NCBI RefSeq assembly: GCF_017874395.1
Contig: NZ_JAGGLJ010000012.1
Span: 1 to 57,230, forward strand
Direction of reading: 5' to 3'
Length of the DNA: 57,230 nt
Source: Peptoniphilus stercorisuis
GTDB lineage: Bacteria; Bacillota; Clostridia; Tissierellales; Peptoniphilaceae
Numbering within the stretch: position 1 is the stretch's first letter; each line of letters starts with the position of its first letter. The notes under the pieces were generated by a model, which was given only the letters and a program-made list of their open reading frames with translations, was not told the origin of the DNA and did not search any database. A program made the position numbers and the translations under genes. This document shows, piece after piece, positions 7,830 to 16,232 of the stretch.

Positions 7830-8660
7830 ATGACAGATATTTTAAGATCTGATGATTTAGCTGAAAAAATTAAGACAAAGATAAAAGATAAAATTAATAA
7901 TAATAATTTGTCTCCAAAACTTGCAACTATAAGACTTGGAAATAATCCAGGAGATGTTGCTTATGAAAGAGGTATCTTAAAAAGTGCAAATTCACTTAAT
8001 ATAAGTGTAGATACTAATATTTTAAGTAGAGATATTTTAGAAGATGATTTATTAAATTTAATTGATGATTTAAATAATGATACTTCAGTAGATGGAATAA
8101 TAATTTTTAGACCTCTACCGGAGCATTTAGATGAAGAAAAAATCAATCTATCTCTTTCTCCTAAGAAGGACTTAGATTGTTTAAATCCAATAAATAAATC
8201 AAAGGTATATTCAGGAGATATAACTGGATTTATACCTTTGTCTCCAAAGGCAGGAATTATGCTTTTAGAGGAGTATGGAATAGATTTAGAAGGAAAAGAT
8301 TGTGTTATTGTAAATGATTCCTCTGTGGTTGGAAAACCACTTTCTATGATTTTATTAGAAAATGAGGCTACTGTTACAATTTGTCATAGTAGAACTAGGG
8401 ACTTAAAGGAAAAGACAAAAAACGCCGATATTGTTTTTACAGCAATAGGACGTGCTGAATATTTTGATAGAAGTTATTTTACAAAGGACTCAATAATAAT
8501 AGATATAGGTGTATCAAGAAATAAAGATGGGAAAATGCGAGGAGATTTAGATACTTTAAGTATTGATGATTTTGTAGGGGCATATAGTCCTGTTCCTGGT
8601 GGAATTGGTAAACTAACAAATCTTTTACTTCTTGAGAGCTTACTTATGTATAGTTGTTAG
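7830..8660 (+). CDS. folD: FolD: methylenetetrahydrofolate dehydrogenase, cyclohydrolase residues replaced
   Basis: The 276-residue protein matches the FolD family end to end: KDLD (113-116), a Rossmann segment ending in VVGKP and CHSRT, and SPVPGGIGKLTN near the C terminus. FolD normally oxidises 5,10-methylene-THF and then hydrolyses methenyl-THF. Here Tyr45 aligns with E. coli Tyr50. The general-base Lys54 position is Ile49 (YERGI) and the Gln98 position is Phe93 (IFRPLP), with a constant offset of five residues. Asp116 (E. coli Asp121) is kept. Loss of Lys54 is expected to remove cyclohydrolase activity and keep the dehydrogenase. A separate cyclohydrolase-family gene (fchA) lies 2.7 kb downstream. 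The nucleotide site has NDS where many homologues have GRS, so NAD rather than NADP use is possible. It has its own terminator. Confidence 0.88.
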   Translation: MTDILRSDDLAEKIKTKIKDKINNNNLSPKLATIRLGNNPGDVAYERGILKSANSLNISVDTNILSRDILEDDLLNLIDDLNNDTSVDGIIIFRPLPEHLDEEKINLSLSPKKDLDCLNPINKSKVYSGDITGFIPLSPKAGIMLLEEYGIDLEGKDCVIVNDSSVVGKPLSMILLENEATVTICHSRTRDLKEKTKNADIVFTAIGRAEYFDRSYFTKDSIIIDIGVSRNKDGKMRGDLDTLSIDDFVGAYSPVPGGIGKLTNLLLLESLLMYSC

Positions 8661-8665
8661 TTTGA

Positions 8666-8695
8666 GAAAATAGATTAATCTATTTTCTTTTTCTT
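8666..8695 (+). terminator. Terminator after folD
   Basis: A perfect 22-base palindrome at 8666-8687 (GAAAATAGATT and its complement) is followed by a T-rich run. Confidence 0.75.
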
Positions 8696-8751
8696 TTTAT
8701 AAATTATTATGTATTTTCAAAATTAGGATTTAGATTTTAGGAGGCTATGTA

Positions 8752-9645
8752 ATGAAAAGAGTAATGTGCATTCCAAACTACTCAGAGGGTAGAGATGAAG
8801 AAAAAATCAATAAGATAGTTGATTGTTTTAGAAATGTATCTAATGTAAAGCTTGTAGATTATCAACCAGACAAAGATCACAATAGACTTGTTGTAGAGGT
8901 TATTGGAGAGCCTGAAAGTGTAATCAAAGCTCTATTAAAATCAGTTGAGGTTGCGATAGAGTTAATAGATATGAGAACTCACAAAGGAGCACATCCAAGA
9001 ATGGGCGCTGTTGATGTAGTGCCATTTATTCCAATTAGCGAAGTAGATACTAAAGACTGTATTGAGTATGCAAATACAGTAGCTAGTGCCATAGGTGATA
9101 TGGGAATACCAGTATATTTATATGAAGAGGCAGCAACAAATCCTGAAAGAAAAAATCTTGCGAAAGTTCGTAAGGGACAATATGAGGGATTTTTTGAAAA
9201 GATTAAAGAAGATGAATGGACTCCAGATTATGGTCCCAAAGAGATGAATGAAAAATCAGGTGCAACTGCAGTAGCTGCAAGATTTCATCTAATTGCATTT
9301 AATGTAAATTTAAATACAGAAGATGAAGAAATTGCAGATAAAATTGCAAAGAAAGTTCGTCATATAGGTGGTGGACTTAGATATGTAAAGGCTATTGGAC
9401 TTCCTCTTGAGGAGAAAAAACAAGTTCAAGTTTCTATGAATCTTGTAAATTACGAAAAAACAGCAGTATATCAAGCTCTTGAAATGGTAAAATCAGAAGC
9501 TAAAAGATATGGTCTAAGTGTTGTAAATACTGAACTTATAGGTATGATACCATTAGAGGCACTAATAGATTCTGCAAGTTATTATATGCAAATAGATGGA
9601 CTTAGTAAAGATCAAGTTATTGAAACACTTTTAATTGAAGAATAA
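8752..9645 (+). CDS. ftcD: Glutamate formimidoyltransferase
   Basis: The 297-residue protein matches the formiminotransferase part of FTCD over its full length. It begins [12 protein letters not shown] and contains [31 protein letters not shown] with the conserved His residues, and [20 protein letters not shown]. It transfers the formimino group of N-formimino-L-glutamate, the product of histidine breakdown, to tetrahydrofolate. The cyclodeaminase domain fused in mammals is absent and is supplied by the separate gene at 11344. It is first in the operon ftcD-fhs-fchA. The start follows TTTAGGAGGCTATGTA. Confidence 0.94.
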   Translation: MKRVMCIPNYSEGRDEEKINKIVDCFRNVSNVKLVDYQPDKDHNRLVVEVIGEPESVIKALLKSVEVAIELIDMRTHKGAHPRMGAVDVVPFIPISEVDTKDCIEYANTVASAIGDMGIPVYLYEEAATNPERKNLAKVRKGQYEGFFEKIKEDEWTPDYGPKEMNEKSGATAVAARFHLIAFNVNLNTEDEEIADKIAKKVRHIGGGLRYVKAIGLPLEEKKQVQVSMNLVNYEKTAVYQALEMVKSEAKRYGLSVVNTELIGMIPLEALIDSASYYMQIDGLSKDQVIETLLIEE

Positions 9646-9655
9646 GGAGATTATA

Positions 9656-11335
9656 ATGGCTGAGATAAAAACAGATATTGAAATAGCATCAGAAAGTAAA
9701 CTAGAACCTATCGTAGATATTGCAAAAAAATGTGGCTTAAAAGAAGATGAAATAGAGCAATATGGAAAGTACAAAGCGAAAATTTCCTTTGATGCCATTC
9801 ACAGACTAGAAGATAAAAAAGATGGTAAATTAATACTTGTTACAGCAATTACACCAACACCAGCAGGTGAGGGAAAATCAACAGTTTCAATAGGGCTTAC
9901 TCAAGGACTAAATAAAATTGGAAAAAATTCTCTAGTTGCTTTAAGAGAACCATCACTTGGACCTGTTTTTGGAATTAAGGGAGGAGCTGCAGGTGGTGGA
10001 TATTCACAAGTTGTTCCTATGGAAGATATAAACCTTCACTTTACAGGAGATCTTCACGCTATGACATCTGCAAATAATCTTCTATCAGCTTTAATAGACA
10101 ATCATATCCATCAAGGAAATGAACTTAGAATTGATGAAAGACAAATTTTGTGGAAGAGAGTTTTAGATATGAATGATAGAGCTCTTAGAAATGTAGTAGT
10201 AGGTCTTGGTGGAAAAGTTTGTGGATTTCCAAGAGAAGATCAATTTATGATTACAGTTGCATCTGAGATAATGGCTACACTTTGTCTTGCAGAAGATCTA
10301 GAAGATTTAAAATTAAGACTTTCTAGAATGCTAGTTGCCTATGATTTAGATGGAAATCAAGTAACAGCAGGAGATTTAAATGCACAAGGTGCAATGGCTA
10401 TGCTTCTAAAAGATGCAATAAAGCCAAATTTAGTTCAAACTTTAGAAAATACTCCAGCACTAATTCATGGAGGACCTTTTGCAAATATAGCTCATGGATG
10501 TAACTCAATTATAGCAACTAAACTAGGACTAAAAATGAGTGATTATCTAGTTACAGAAGCAGGATTTGGAGCAGATCTTGGAGCTGAAAAATTCTTTAAT
10601 ATAAAATGCAGACTTGCAAATCTAAATCCTAATGCAGTAGTAGTTGTAGCAACTATAAAAGCACTTAAGATGCATGGTGGAGTTAATAAAAATAATTTAA
10701 AAGAAGAAAATGTAGAGGCGCTTAAAGCTGGATTTTCAAATTTAGAAAGACATATAAATAATATGAGAAAATTTGGAGTACCAGTAATAGTAGCTGTAAA
10801 TAAATTTGTTCAAGATAGTGATGAAGAAATTAAAACTTTAATAAATATGTGTGAAGAAATAGGTGCAGAAGTATCACTTTGTCAGTGCTGGGCACATGGT
10901 GGAGATGGAACTATAGATCTTGCAAATAAAGTAGTAGAAGTACTTGATAAAGAAAAAAGCAATTTCAAACCAATATATGATGAAAAATTATCAATTGAAG
11001 AAAAGGTAAATACAATTGTAAGAGAAATATATGGTGGTAGAAAAGCAGTATTTACATCATCAGCTATGAAAAAAATCAAAAAACTTGAAGAACTAGGTCT
11101 TGATAAAATGCCTGTTTGTATGGCAAAGACACAATTTTCATTTTCAGATGATCCAACAAAACTATCAGCACCAAAAGACTTTGATATAACTGTTCAAGAA
11201 GTTAGAGTATCTGCAGGAGCAGGATTTATAGTTTGTGAAACTTCAAATATTATGGTAATGCCAGGACTTCCAAAAGTACCAGCTGCACTAAATATGGATG
11301 TAGATAAATTTGGAAAAATGAGTGGACTTTTCTAG
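9656..11335 (+). CDS. fhs: Formate-tetrahydrofolate ligase
   Basis: The 559-residue protein has the normal FTHFS length. An in-frame ATG at 9635 overlaps ftcD. The ATG at 9656, preceded by AAGGAG, gives the usual N terminus and was chosen. The P-loop TPAGEGKST lies near residue 65. [19 protein letters not shown] and [10 protein letters not shown] are characteristic of the family. The enzyme interconverts formate + THF + ATP and 10-formyl-THF. Between ftcD and fchA it most likely runs toward formate, gaining ATP from histidine-derived C1 units. It sits 10 bases after ftcD and 8 bases before fchA. Confidence 0.96.
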   Translation: MAEIKTDIEIASESKLEPIVDIAKKCGLKEDEIEQYGKYKAKISFDAIHRLEDKKDGKLILVTAITPTPAGEGKSTVSIGLTQGLNKIGKNSLVALREPSLGPVFGIKGGAAGGGYSQVVPMEDINLHFTGDLHAMTSANNLLSALIDNHIHQGNELRIDERQILWKRVLDMNDRALRNVVVGLGGKVCGFPREDQFMITVASEIMATLCLAEDLEDLKLRLSRMLVAYDLDGNQVTAGDLNAQGAMAMLLKDAIKPNLVQTLENTPALIHGGPFANIAHGCNSIIATKLGLKMSDYLVTEAGFGADLGAEKFFNIKCRLANLNPNAVVVVATIKALKMHGGVNKNNLKEENVEALKAGFSNLERHINNMRKFGVPVIVAVNKFVQDSDEEIKTLINMCEEIGAEVSLCQCWAHGGDGTIDLANKVVEVLDKEKSNFKPIYDEKLSIEEKVNTIVREIYGGRKAVFTSSAMKKIKKLEELGLDKMPVCMAKTQFSFSDDPTKLSAPKDFDITVQEVRVSAGAGFIVCETSNIMVMPGLPKVPAALNMDVDKFGKMSGLF

Positions 11336-11343
11336 GAGGAATT

Positions 11344-11970
11344 ATGTTAATTGATTTAAGTGTAAAAGATTTTGTATACGAAACAGCATCATCTTCACCA
11401 GCACCTGGTGGAGGAGCAGTATCAGCACTTGCAGCAGCACAGGGAGCTGCACTTCTTGAAATGGTTGCAAATCTAACTATTAATAGTAAAAAATATGAAG
11501 ACTATCATATTGAAATGAAAGAAATTGCAAAAAAATGTAAAGTTTATGAAGATGAATTTTTAAAAAGTGTTGATGAAGATGCAAATTCTTTTAATTTAGT
11601 TATGGAAGCTTTTAAAATGCCAAAGGAAAGCGAAGAAGACAAAATTAAAAGAAGTGAAAAAATTCAAGAAGGATATAAAAAAGCTGCAATAGTTCCCTTT
11701 GAAGTTGGCAAAAAAGCCCTAGAGCTTTTTGATATTGCACAAGTTCTTGTGAAAAAGGGCAATACTAATGCAATTACAGATGTTGCAGTAGGAGTATTAA
11801 ATACAAAACTTGCAATAAGTGGAGCTTTTTATAATGTAGAGATAAATCTTTTGTCAATAAAAGACAAGGAATTTGTAGAAGATTTAAAAATAAAAATGGA
11901 CGAAATCTTAGATGATATTGAAACAAAAGCAGATGAAATACTAAGAGAAGTAGAAAATAAAATAGCTTAA
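11344..11970 (+). CDS. fchA: Formimidoyl-THF cyclodeaminase / methenyl-THF cyclohydrolase
   Basis: The 208-residue, mostly helical protein begins with the family signature SSSPAPGGGAVSALAAAQGAALLEMVANLT (in two adjoining parts, residues 16-45) and has KGNTNAITDVAVG (about 139-151). The family releases ammonia from formimino-THF and/or opens methenyl-THF to formyl-THF. AGGAGGAATT precedes the ATG, overlapping the fhs stop region. Placement after ftcD and fhs and the apparent loss of cyclohydrolase residues in FolD suggest that it covers the methenyl-THF step for both routes. A terminator-like hairpin follows, with mutL 59 bp downstream. Confidence 0.92.
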   Translation: MLIDLSVKDFVYETASSSPAPGGGAVSALAAAQGAALLEMVANLTINSKKYEDYHIEMKEIAKKCKVYEDEFLKSVDEDANSFNLVMEAFKMPKESEEDKIKRSEKIQEGYKKAAIVPFEVGKKALELFDIAQVLVKKGNTNAITDVAVGVLNTKLAISGAFYNVEINLLSIKDKEFVEDLKIKMDEILDDIETKADEILREVENKIA

Positions 11971-11974
11971 ATTT

Positions 11975-12004
11975 AAAAGGGACTTGCAAAGACAGGTCCT
12001 TTTT
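11975..12004 (+). terminator. Terminator or attenuator after fchA
   Basis: A stem of about 12 bp with G-T pairs (11975-11986 with 11993-12004) ends in a T tract. Readthrough into the next operon is possible because mutL starts only 25 bp further on. Confidence 0.6.
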
Positions 12005-12028
12005 ATTATCTTTTAAATAGGTGATAAA

Positions 12029-13414
12029 ATGACAAATTACTTACTAGTAGATTTTGGAAGTACATATACAAAATTAACTCTTGTAGATATAGATAAATGT
12101 GAGATATTAGCACAAACTAAAAATATAACAACAATAAATGAAGGAATTATGGTAGGATATAAAAGTGCTTTAAAAAAACTAAAAGAACAATTTAAAAAAG
12201 ATATTGTATTTGAAAAAGTACTAGCTTGCTCATCAGCAGCAGGTGGCCTTAAAATGATTTCAATAGGTCTAAGTAGAGATCTTACAGTTGAAGCAGGAAA
12301 AAGGGCAGCCCTTGGAGCAGGAGCTAGAATATTAAAGACTTATAGCTACGAATTAAGTGAAAGAGATTTAGATGAAATAGAAAGTCTAAATTGTGATATT
12401 ATATTACTTTCTGGTGGGACCAATGGTGGCAATTATAAGAATATACTTTTTAATGCAAAAAAGCTTTCAAGTAGAAATTTAAAAATTCCAATAGTTGTAG
12501 CAGGAAATGAAAATGTCAGAGAAGAAATAGAAGAAATTTTTGAAAAAGAAAAAATAGAATACTATATAACTGAAAATGTAATGCCGAAAGTTAATATTTT
12601 AAATGCTGATCCTGTAAGAAATATAATTAGAGAAATATTTATGAATAGAATAGTACAGGCGAAGGGTATAGATACTTTTAGAGATTATATTGATGGTATT
12701 TTTCTTCCTACACCAGCTGCAGTGCTAAAGGCTGCAGAACTTTTGTCAAAGGGAACTAAAGATGAAAGTGGAATAGGAGATTTAATAGTAGTAGATATAG
12801 GTGGAGCAACAACAGATATACATTCAGTATCTAAAAATAAACTAAAGGATATTGAAACTAGATTTGAAGGACTAGAAGAACCTTTTGCAAAGAGAACTGT
12901 AGAAGGTGATCTTGGTATGCGTTATTCTGCTATTAGCTTATATGAAACAGTTGGGGAAGAAAAATTAAAGTCTTACTTGAAGATTAATTCTGAGATTTAT
13001 ACTTCTTGTAAAATTAGAAGTGAAAATATAGAAATGGTACCTAAAAGTAAAGAAGAATATTTATTTGATGAAGCAATGGCAAAATCTGCTGTGGAACTTG
13101 CAATAAAAAGACATAGTGGAAAGCTTAGAAAAGAATATTCTAATGGAAGATATATATATTATCAAAAGGGAAAAAATTTAAGAGATGTTTTGACAATTAT
13201 AGGCACAGGTGGAGTTATAATAAACTCTAAAAATCCTAAAGAAATTTTAAGTGCAGTAGAAAATAATAAAGACTCTCTTATACTAACTCCAAAGACAGCA
13301 AAGTATTTTTCAGATGATTATTATATATTATCAGCAATGGGACTTTTAGGAATGCTAAAACCAAATGAATCTATAAAAATAATGAAAAAATATTTAAAAT
13401 GGAGTTGTGATTAA
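12029..13414 (+). CDS. MutL/GlmL-type ATPase (glutamate mutase accessory protein family)
   Basis: The 461-residue protein has the actin/Hsp70-type nucleotide-binding fold: VDFGSTYTKLTLVD (7-20) as phosphate-1, LSGGTNGGN (127-135), and VVDIGGATTDIHSV (254-267) as phosphate-2. The family (GlmL/MutL, PF13941) is found with B12-dependent glutamate mutase and with aminomutases, and is thought to protect or reactivate the mutase. No mutase subunit is encoded in this window, so its client is unknown. The stop and next start overlap in TAATG, coupling it to the DapF-like gene. GGTGATAAA precedes the ATG. Confidence 0.83.
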   Translation: MTNYLLVDFGSTYTKLTLVDIDKCEILAQTKNITTINEGIMVGYKSALKKLKEQFKKDIVFEKVLACSSAAGGLKMISIGLSRDLTVEAGKRAALGAGARILKTYSYELSERDLDEIESLNCDIILLSGGTNGGNYKNILFNAKKLSSRNLKIPIVVAGNENVREEIEEIFEKEKIEYYITENVMPKVNILNADPVRNIIREIFMNRIVQAKGIDTFRDYIDGIFLPTPAAVLKAAELLSKGTKDESGIGDLIVVDIGGATTDIHSVSKNKLKDIETRFEGLEEPFAKRTVEGDLGMRYSAISLYETVGEEKLKSYLKINSEIYTSCKIRSENIEMVPKSKEEYLFDEAMAKSAVELAIKRHSGKLRKEYSNGRYIYYQKGKNLRDVLTIIGTGGVIINSKNPKEILSAVENNKDSLILTPKTAKYFSDDYYILSAMGLLGMLKPNESIKIMKKYLKWSCD

Positions 13415-14295
13415 TGAAGAAAGTGAATTTAGATTTAATTATTGCAGAGGCATCTGGAAATATGACAGCATTTGTTGTATATCCAGTAGATCCAAGACTT
13501 AGAATACCTTATGGCAATAAAATAATGCAAGTAATAGATGATTATAATATAGAACAAGTTGGATTTATTGCACCAAGTTATGAAGATAAACCACTTAGAC
13601 TAGATATGATGGGAAAAGAATTTTGTGCAAATGCAACTAGAGCATATGGATATTATTCAGCATTATGTGATGGACTTACAGGAAAGCAAAAAGTTGAAGT
13701 ATATGTAAGTGGAAGTAAAGGCCCTACATTTGTAGAAGTTGATATGGATAAAGAAACTGCAATAGTTGAAATGCCAAGAGCTGAAAAAATTGCAGTAGTT
13801 GAAATGAATGGAAAAGACTATACAGCAGTAGTTTATGAAGGAACTGCTCATGTAATTGTTGAAAATGAAAAGGCAAGTGAAGAAAAAGCAAAAGAGCTAA
13901 TTCGTGAATTAAAGACAATTTATGATCTACCATCACTTGGAGCACTATTTTTAGATAGAGAAAATTCTTCAATGATACCATATATATATATAGAAGATGG
14001 AGATAATTTCAAAAAAGTAAACTCTTGTGGATCAGGATCTGCTGCAGTAGCAACATATCTAACTCGTAATATAGATGATGATGTATTTGAAATGAGTTTA
14101 AAACAACCAAAGGGAACTATTGAAATAAAAGCAGTAAAAGACTCAACAGACTATACAATATATATTGGTGGAGATGTGAAAATCTCTGAAAAAGAACAAA
14201 TTATATTTGATGTAGAAGATGAAGCTTTTGCCTTTGTTAAAAAAGCAAAAGATGAAGTTGCAGAAAACTACAAAAAAGAAAAAGAAAATAAATAA
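13414..14295 (+). CDS. DapF-fold amino-acid racemase/epimerase (PLP-independent)
   Basis: The 293-residue protein shows two pseudo-symmetric halves with the catalytic cysteines of the diaminopimelate epimerase fold: MMGKEFCANATRAYG (Cys71) and NSCGSGSAAVATYL (Cys205). E. coli DapF uses Cys73 and Cys217. The rest differs clearly from DapF, for example no asparagine-rich substrate loop around the first Cys, so a different substrate is likely. It is translationally coupled to mutL and sits behind ftcD-fhs-fchA. Histidine, glutamate, ornithine or lysine are candidate substrates. Histidine racemases of this fold are known in staphylococci (CntK) and Fusobacterium. The assignment to histidine is inference from context. 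Confidence 0.75.
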   Translation: MKKVNLDLIIAEASGNMTAFVVYPVDPRLRIPYGNKIMQVIDDYNIEQVGFIAPSYEDKPLRLDMMGKEFCANATRAYGYYSALCDGLTGKQKVEVYVSGSKGPTFVEVDMDKETAIVEMPRAEKIAVVEMNGKDYTAVVYEGTAHVIVENEKASEEKAKELIRELKTIYDLPSLGALFLDRENSSMIPYIYIEDGDNFKKVNSCGSGSAAVATYLTRNIDDDVFEMSLKQPKGTIEIKAVKDSTDYTIYIGGDVKISEKEQIIFDVEDEAFAFVKKAKDEVAENYKKEKENK

Positions 14296-14307
14296 ATCTA
14301 AATTTTT

Positions 14308-14335
14308 AAGAGTGGTATAATGCCACTCTTTTTTA
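14308..14335 (+). terminator. Terminator after the racemase gene
   Basis: An 8-bp stem AAGAGTGG / CCACTCTT (14308-14315 with 14323-14330) is followed by TTTTT. Confidence 0.85.
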
Positions 14336-14363
14336 TTGGGTATATAAAACCAAGGTGATAATA

Positions 14364-14743
14364 ATGAATAAAAAACTAAAGAAAAATCAAGTTATTATAT
14401 ATAAAAAGAAATTTACAAAAGAAGAAGTAAAAGAAATTGGAAATATAATTGGATTTTTGGAATACATCATGAAAAAGAAAATGAAAGGGGACAACTTTTA
14501 AATCAGGGAATATTAACAGCTACACTTACAAATAAAATAGGTGGAGAATATAATGTATTGGGATATAATATGGAATTTGATTTTATAGAAAAAGTATATA
14601 CTGATGAGGAAATTACTTGTGAAAGTAAAGTTTTAGATATATTTGAAAAAAATGGCAAAAACCATGTAATCATAGAATCTCATCTTTATAATGAAGATAA
14701 AAAATTAGTTTTAAGAGGTATTTTAAAGGGGATTTTGCTCTAA
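14364..14743 (+). pseudogene. Hotdog-fold (MaoC/thioesterase-like) protein, frameshifted
   Basis: The ATG at 14364 with GGTGATAAT upstream opens a frame that stops after 45 codons. In the +1 frame from the T5 run at 14454-14458 the reading continues with HHEKENERGQ, LLNQGILTATLTNKIGGEY and MEFDFIEKVYTDEEI to 14743. Adding one T to the run joins both parts into about 127 residues (IIGFFGIHHEKENERGQL). GILTATL followed by a Gly-rich turn and F-x-x-x-V resembles the HG-x2-TA-x2-[ST] region of MaoC-like hotdog dehydratases and thioesterases. The break is a homopolymer indel: a true pseudogene, phase variation or a sequencing error are all possible. Confidence 0.6.
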
Positions 14744-14888
14744 AGTGTGATAATTAGCTACATTAATGAAATTTTAATATTTATTAATAAAAATGTAAGA
14801 TTATCTTAACAAGAAAACGTTTGATAAATATTTTAAAATGTGATGACTATGTGTTATAATTAAGGAAAAGATGAGAAGAGGATATGAA

Positions 14889-15422
14889 ATGAATAAGAAA
14901 TTTACATATATATTTGTATTTTTAATTTGTATATTCATTAATACAACTGCTATTGCAAAGTCTAATGAAGCAAAAATTGGATATCAACAAGTAAAGGTAA
15001 ATGGCTTAACATCAAATATTGTAACATATAATATTAGTGGAGAAAATTATTATAGAATAAGAGATATTGCCTTTGCGCTTAGAAATACAAACAAAAAATT
15101 TAATGTTAATTATAATGTAAAGAATAATGAAATATATCTTATAAGTGGCGAAAATTACTCATCAAAGGATGATTTTGTAATTTATGATGATATTGCCCTA
15201 GCAAATGCTTTTACAGGAAGTATTTTATTAGATAAAGAAGTATTAGATTTAAATTCCTATCATATTAAGGGATATAATTATTATAAATTAAATGATATTG
15301 CAAAAATTTTAAACTTTAATATAAAGTATGAAGGGGTAAATAAACTTGTAGTAATAAATACAAGTGAAGGATATTCAATAGAAAGAAATAAAGTTTCTAT
15401 TTTAATTGATGAATTTAATTAA
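14889..15422 (+). CDS. Exported stalk-domain (copper amine oxidase N-terminal-like) protein
   Basis: The 177-residue protein has a signal peptide at 1-24 (KKFTYIFVFLICIFINTTAIAK). Two segments follow the stalk-domain pattern: YYRIRDIAFALRNTNKKFNV with NNEIYLISGENY, and YYKLNDIAKILNFNIKYEG with NKLVVINTSEGY. This is the Y-x-x-[LI]-[RN]-D-[IL]-A motif of PF07833-type domains, common on surface proteins of low-GC anaerobes and thought to be structural or wall-associated. An upstream in-frame ATG at 14871 lacks a ribosome-binding site. The one at 14889 has AGAGGAT and gives a proper signal peptide. No enzymatic domain follows. Confidence 0.7.
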   Translation: MNKKFTYIFVFLICIFINTTAIAKSNEAKIGYQQVKVNGLTSNIVTYNISGENYYRIRDIAFALRNTNKKFNVNYNVKNNEIYLISGENYSSKDDFVIYDDIALANAFTGSILLDKEVLDLNSYHIKGYNYYKLNDIAKILNFNIKYEGVNKLVVINTSEGYSIERNKVSILIDEFN

Positions 15423-15443
15423 GATGCTAAGGCATCTTTTTTT
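15421..15443 (+). terminator. Terminator
   Basis: AAGATGC (15421-15427) pairs with GCATCTT (15432-15438), followed by a T run. The stop codon lies at the base of the stem. Confidence 0.85.
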
Positions 15444-15508
15444 ATTTCTAGACTTTAAAAATACTCTATGTTATAATTCACTAGAAAATTAAGTAAAGAG
15501 ATGATTAA

Positions 15509-16204
15509 ATGGAAGATTTAGTTAGATACTCAAAAATTACAGAAAAATGCGAAAGAGAAATTGTTCTTTTAAAGGCAAAGCCTTGTTTTTGGGGAAAATG
15601 TGCCTTTTGTGACTATATTTTAGATAATTCTTCAGATGAAAAGTCTATTGATGAATTAAATGATGAGATTTTAAAAAATGTAACGGGAGAATTTGGAGTT
15701 TTAGAAGTAATTGATTCTGCATCTGTTTTTGAACTTACAGAACACACTAAAAAAAGTATCAAAAAAGTTGTAGAAGAAAAAAATATAAAACATCTTTTCT
15801 TTGAAGCACATTATATTTATAAAGATAGACTTGATGAAATAAGAGAATATTTTAATGTTCCAATAACTTTTAAAATAGGTATTGAAACTTTTGATAATGA
15901 TTTTAGAAATAATGTCTTAAAAAAGGGTGCTTATTTTGAAGACTATAGAGAAGTTGAAAAATATTTTGACTCTCCTTGTATAATGGTTGGAATAAAGGGA
16001 CAAAGTAAAGAAATGATAGATAGGGATATGGAAATTATTCAAAATCATTTTGAAAGAGCAACTGTAAATATTTTTGAAGAAAATAACACAAGTATTAAAA
16101 GAGATGATGAGCTAGTTAAGTGGTTTGTCAATAAATATTATTATTTAAAAGAAGATCCAAGAATCGAAGTATTATTTGAAATAACTGATTTTGGAGTAGG
16201 TTAA
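15509..16204 (+). CDS. Radical SAM-like protein, uncharacterised
   Basis: The 231-residue protein has KPCFWGKCAFCDY near residues 24-36, a Cys-x4-Cys-x2-Cys cluster with the aromatic residue before the last Cys that is usual for radical SAM iron-sulfur sites. IGIETFDNDFRNNVLKKG (about 123-140) resembles the GxES/GxET strand-and-helix segment in Elp3-type radical SAM proteins. It is shorter than most family members, so the barrel may be partial. The spacing is x4 instead of the classical x3. AAAGAGATGATTAA precedes the ATG. It is monocistronic. The substrate is unknown. Confidence 0.65.
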   Translation: MEDLVRYSKITEKCEREIVLLKAKPCFWGKCAFCDYILDNSSDEKSIDELNDEILKNVTGEFGVLEVIDSASVFELTEHTKKSIKKVVEEKNIKHLFFEAHYIYKDRLDEIREYFNVPITFKIGIETFDNDFRNNVLKKGAYFEDYREVEKYFDSPCIMVGIKGQSKEMIDRDMEIIQNHFERATVNIFEENNTSIKRDDELVKWFVNKYYYLKEDPRIEVLFEITDFGVG

Positions 16205-16205
16205 G

Positions 16206-16232
16206 AAAAAAAGAAGGCTAAGCCTTCTTTTT
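16206..16232. terminator. Bidirectional terminator overlapping the MATE stop codon
   Basis: AAAGAAGGCT and its complement AGCCTTCTTT flank a single central A at 16220, with A and T runs outside. The minus-strand arm encodes the last residues (KKKA) and stop of the MATE gene. Confidence 0.8.

Noticed and set aside
11774-11989. Long minus-strand frame within fchA, and similar Leu-rich antisense frames within other genes
   Set aside because: These mirror the codon bias of the real genes on the other strand and have no ribosome-binding sites.
16206-16232. Third copy of the GGCTTAGCCTTCTTT core as evidence for a mobile repeat
   Set aside because: Here it is the terminator of the MATE gene with no element nearby, so the core is better seen as a common terminator type. 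This lowers confidence in the insertion idea around the RT gene.
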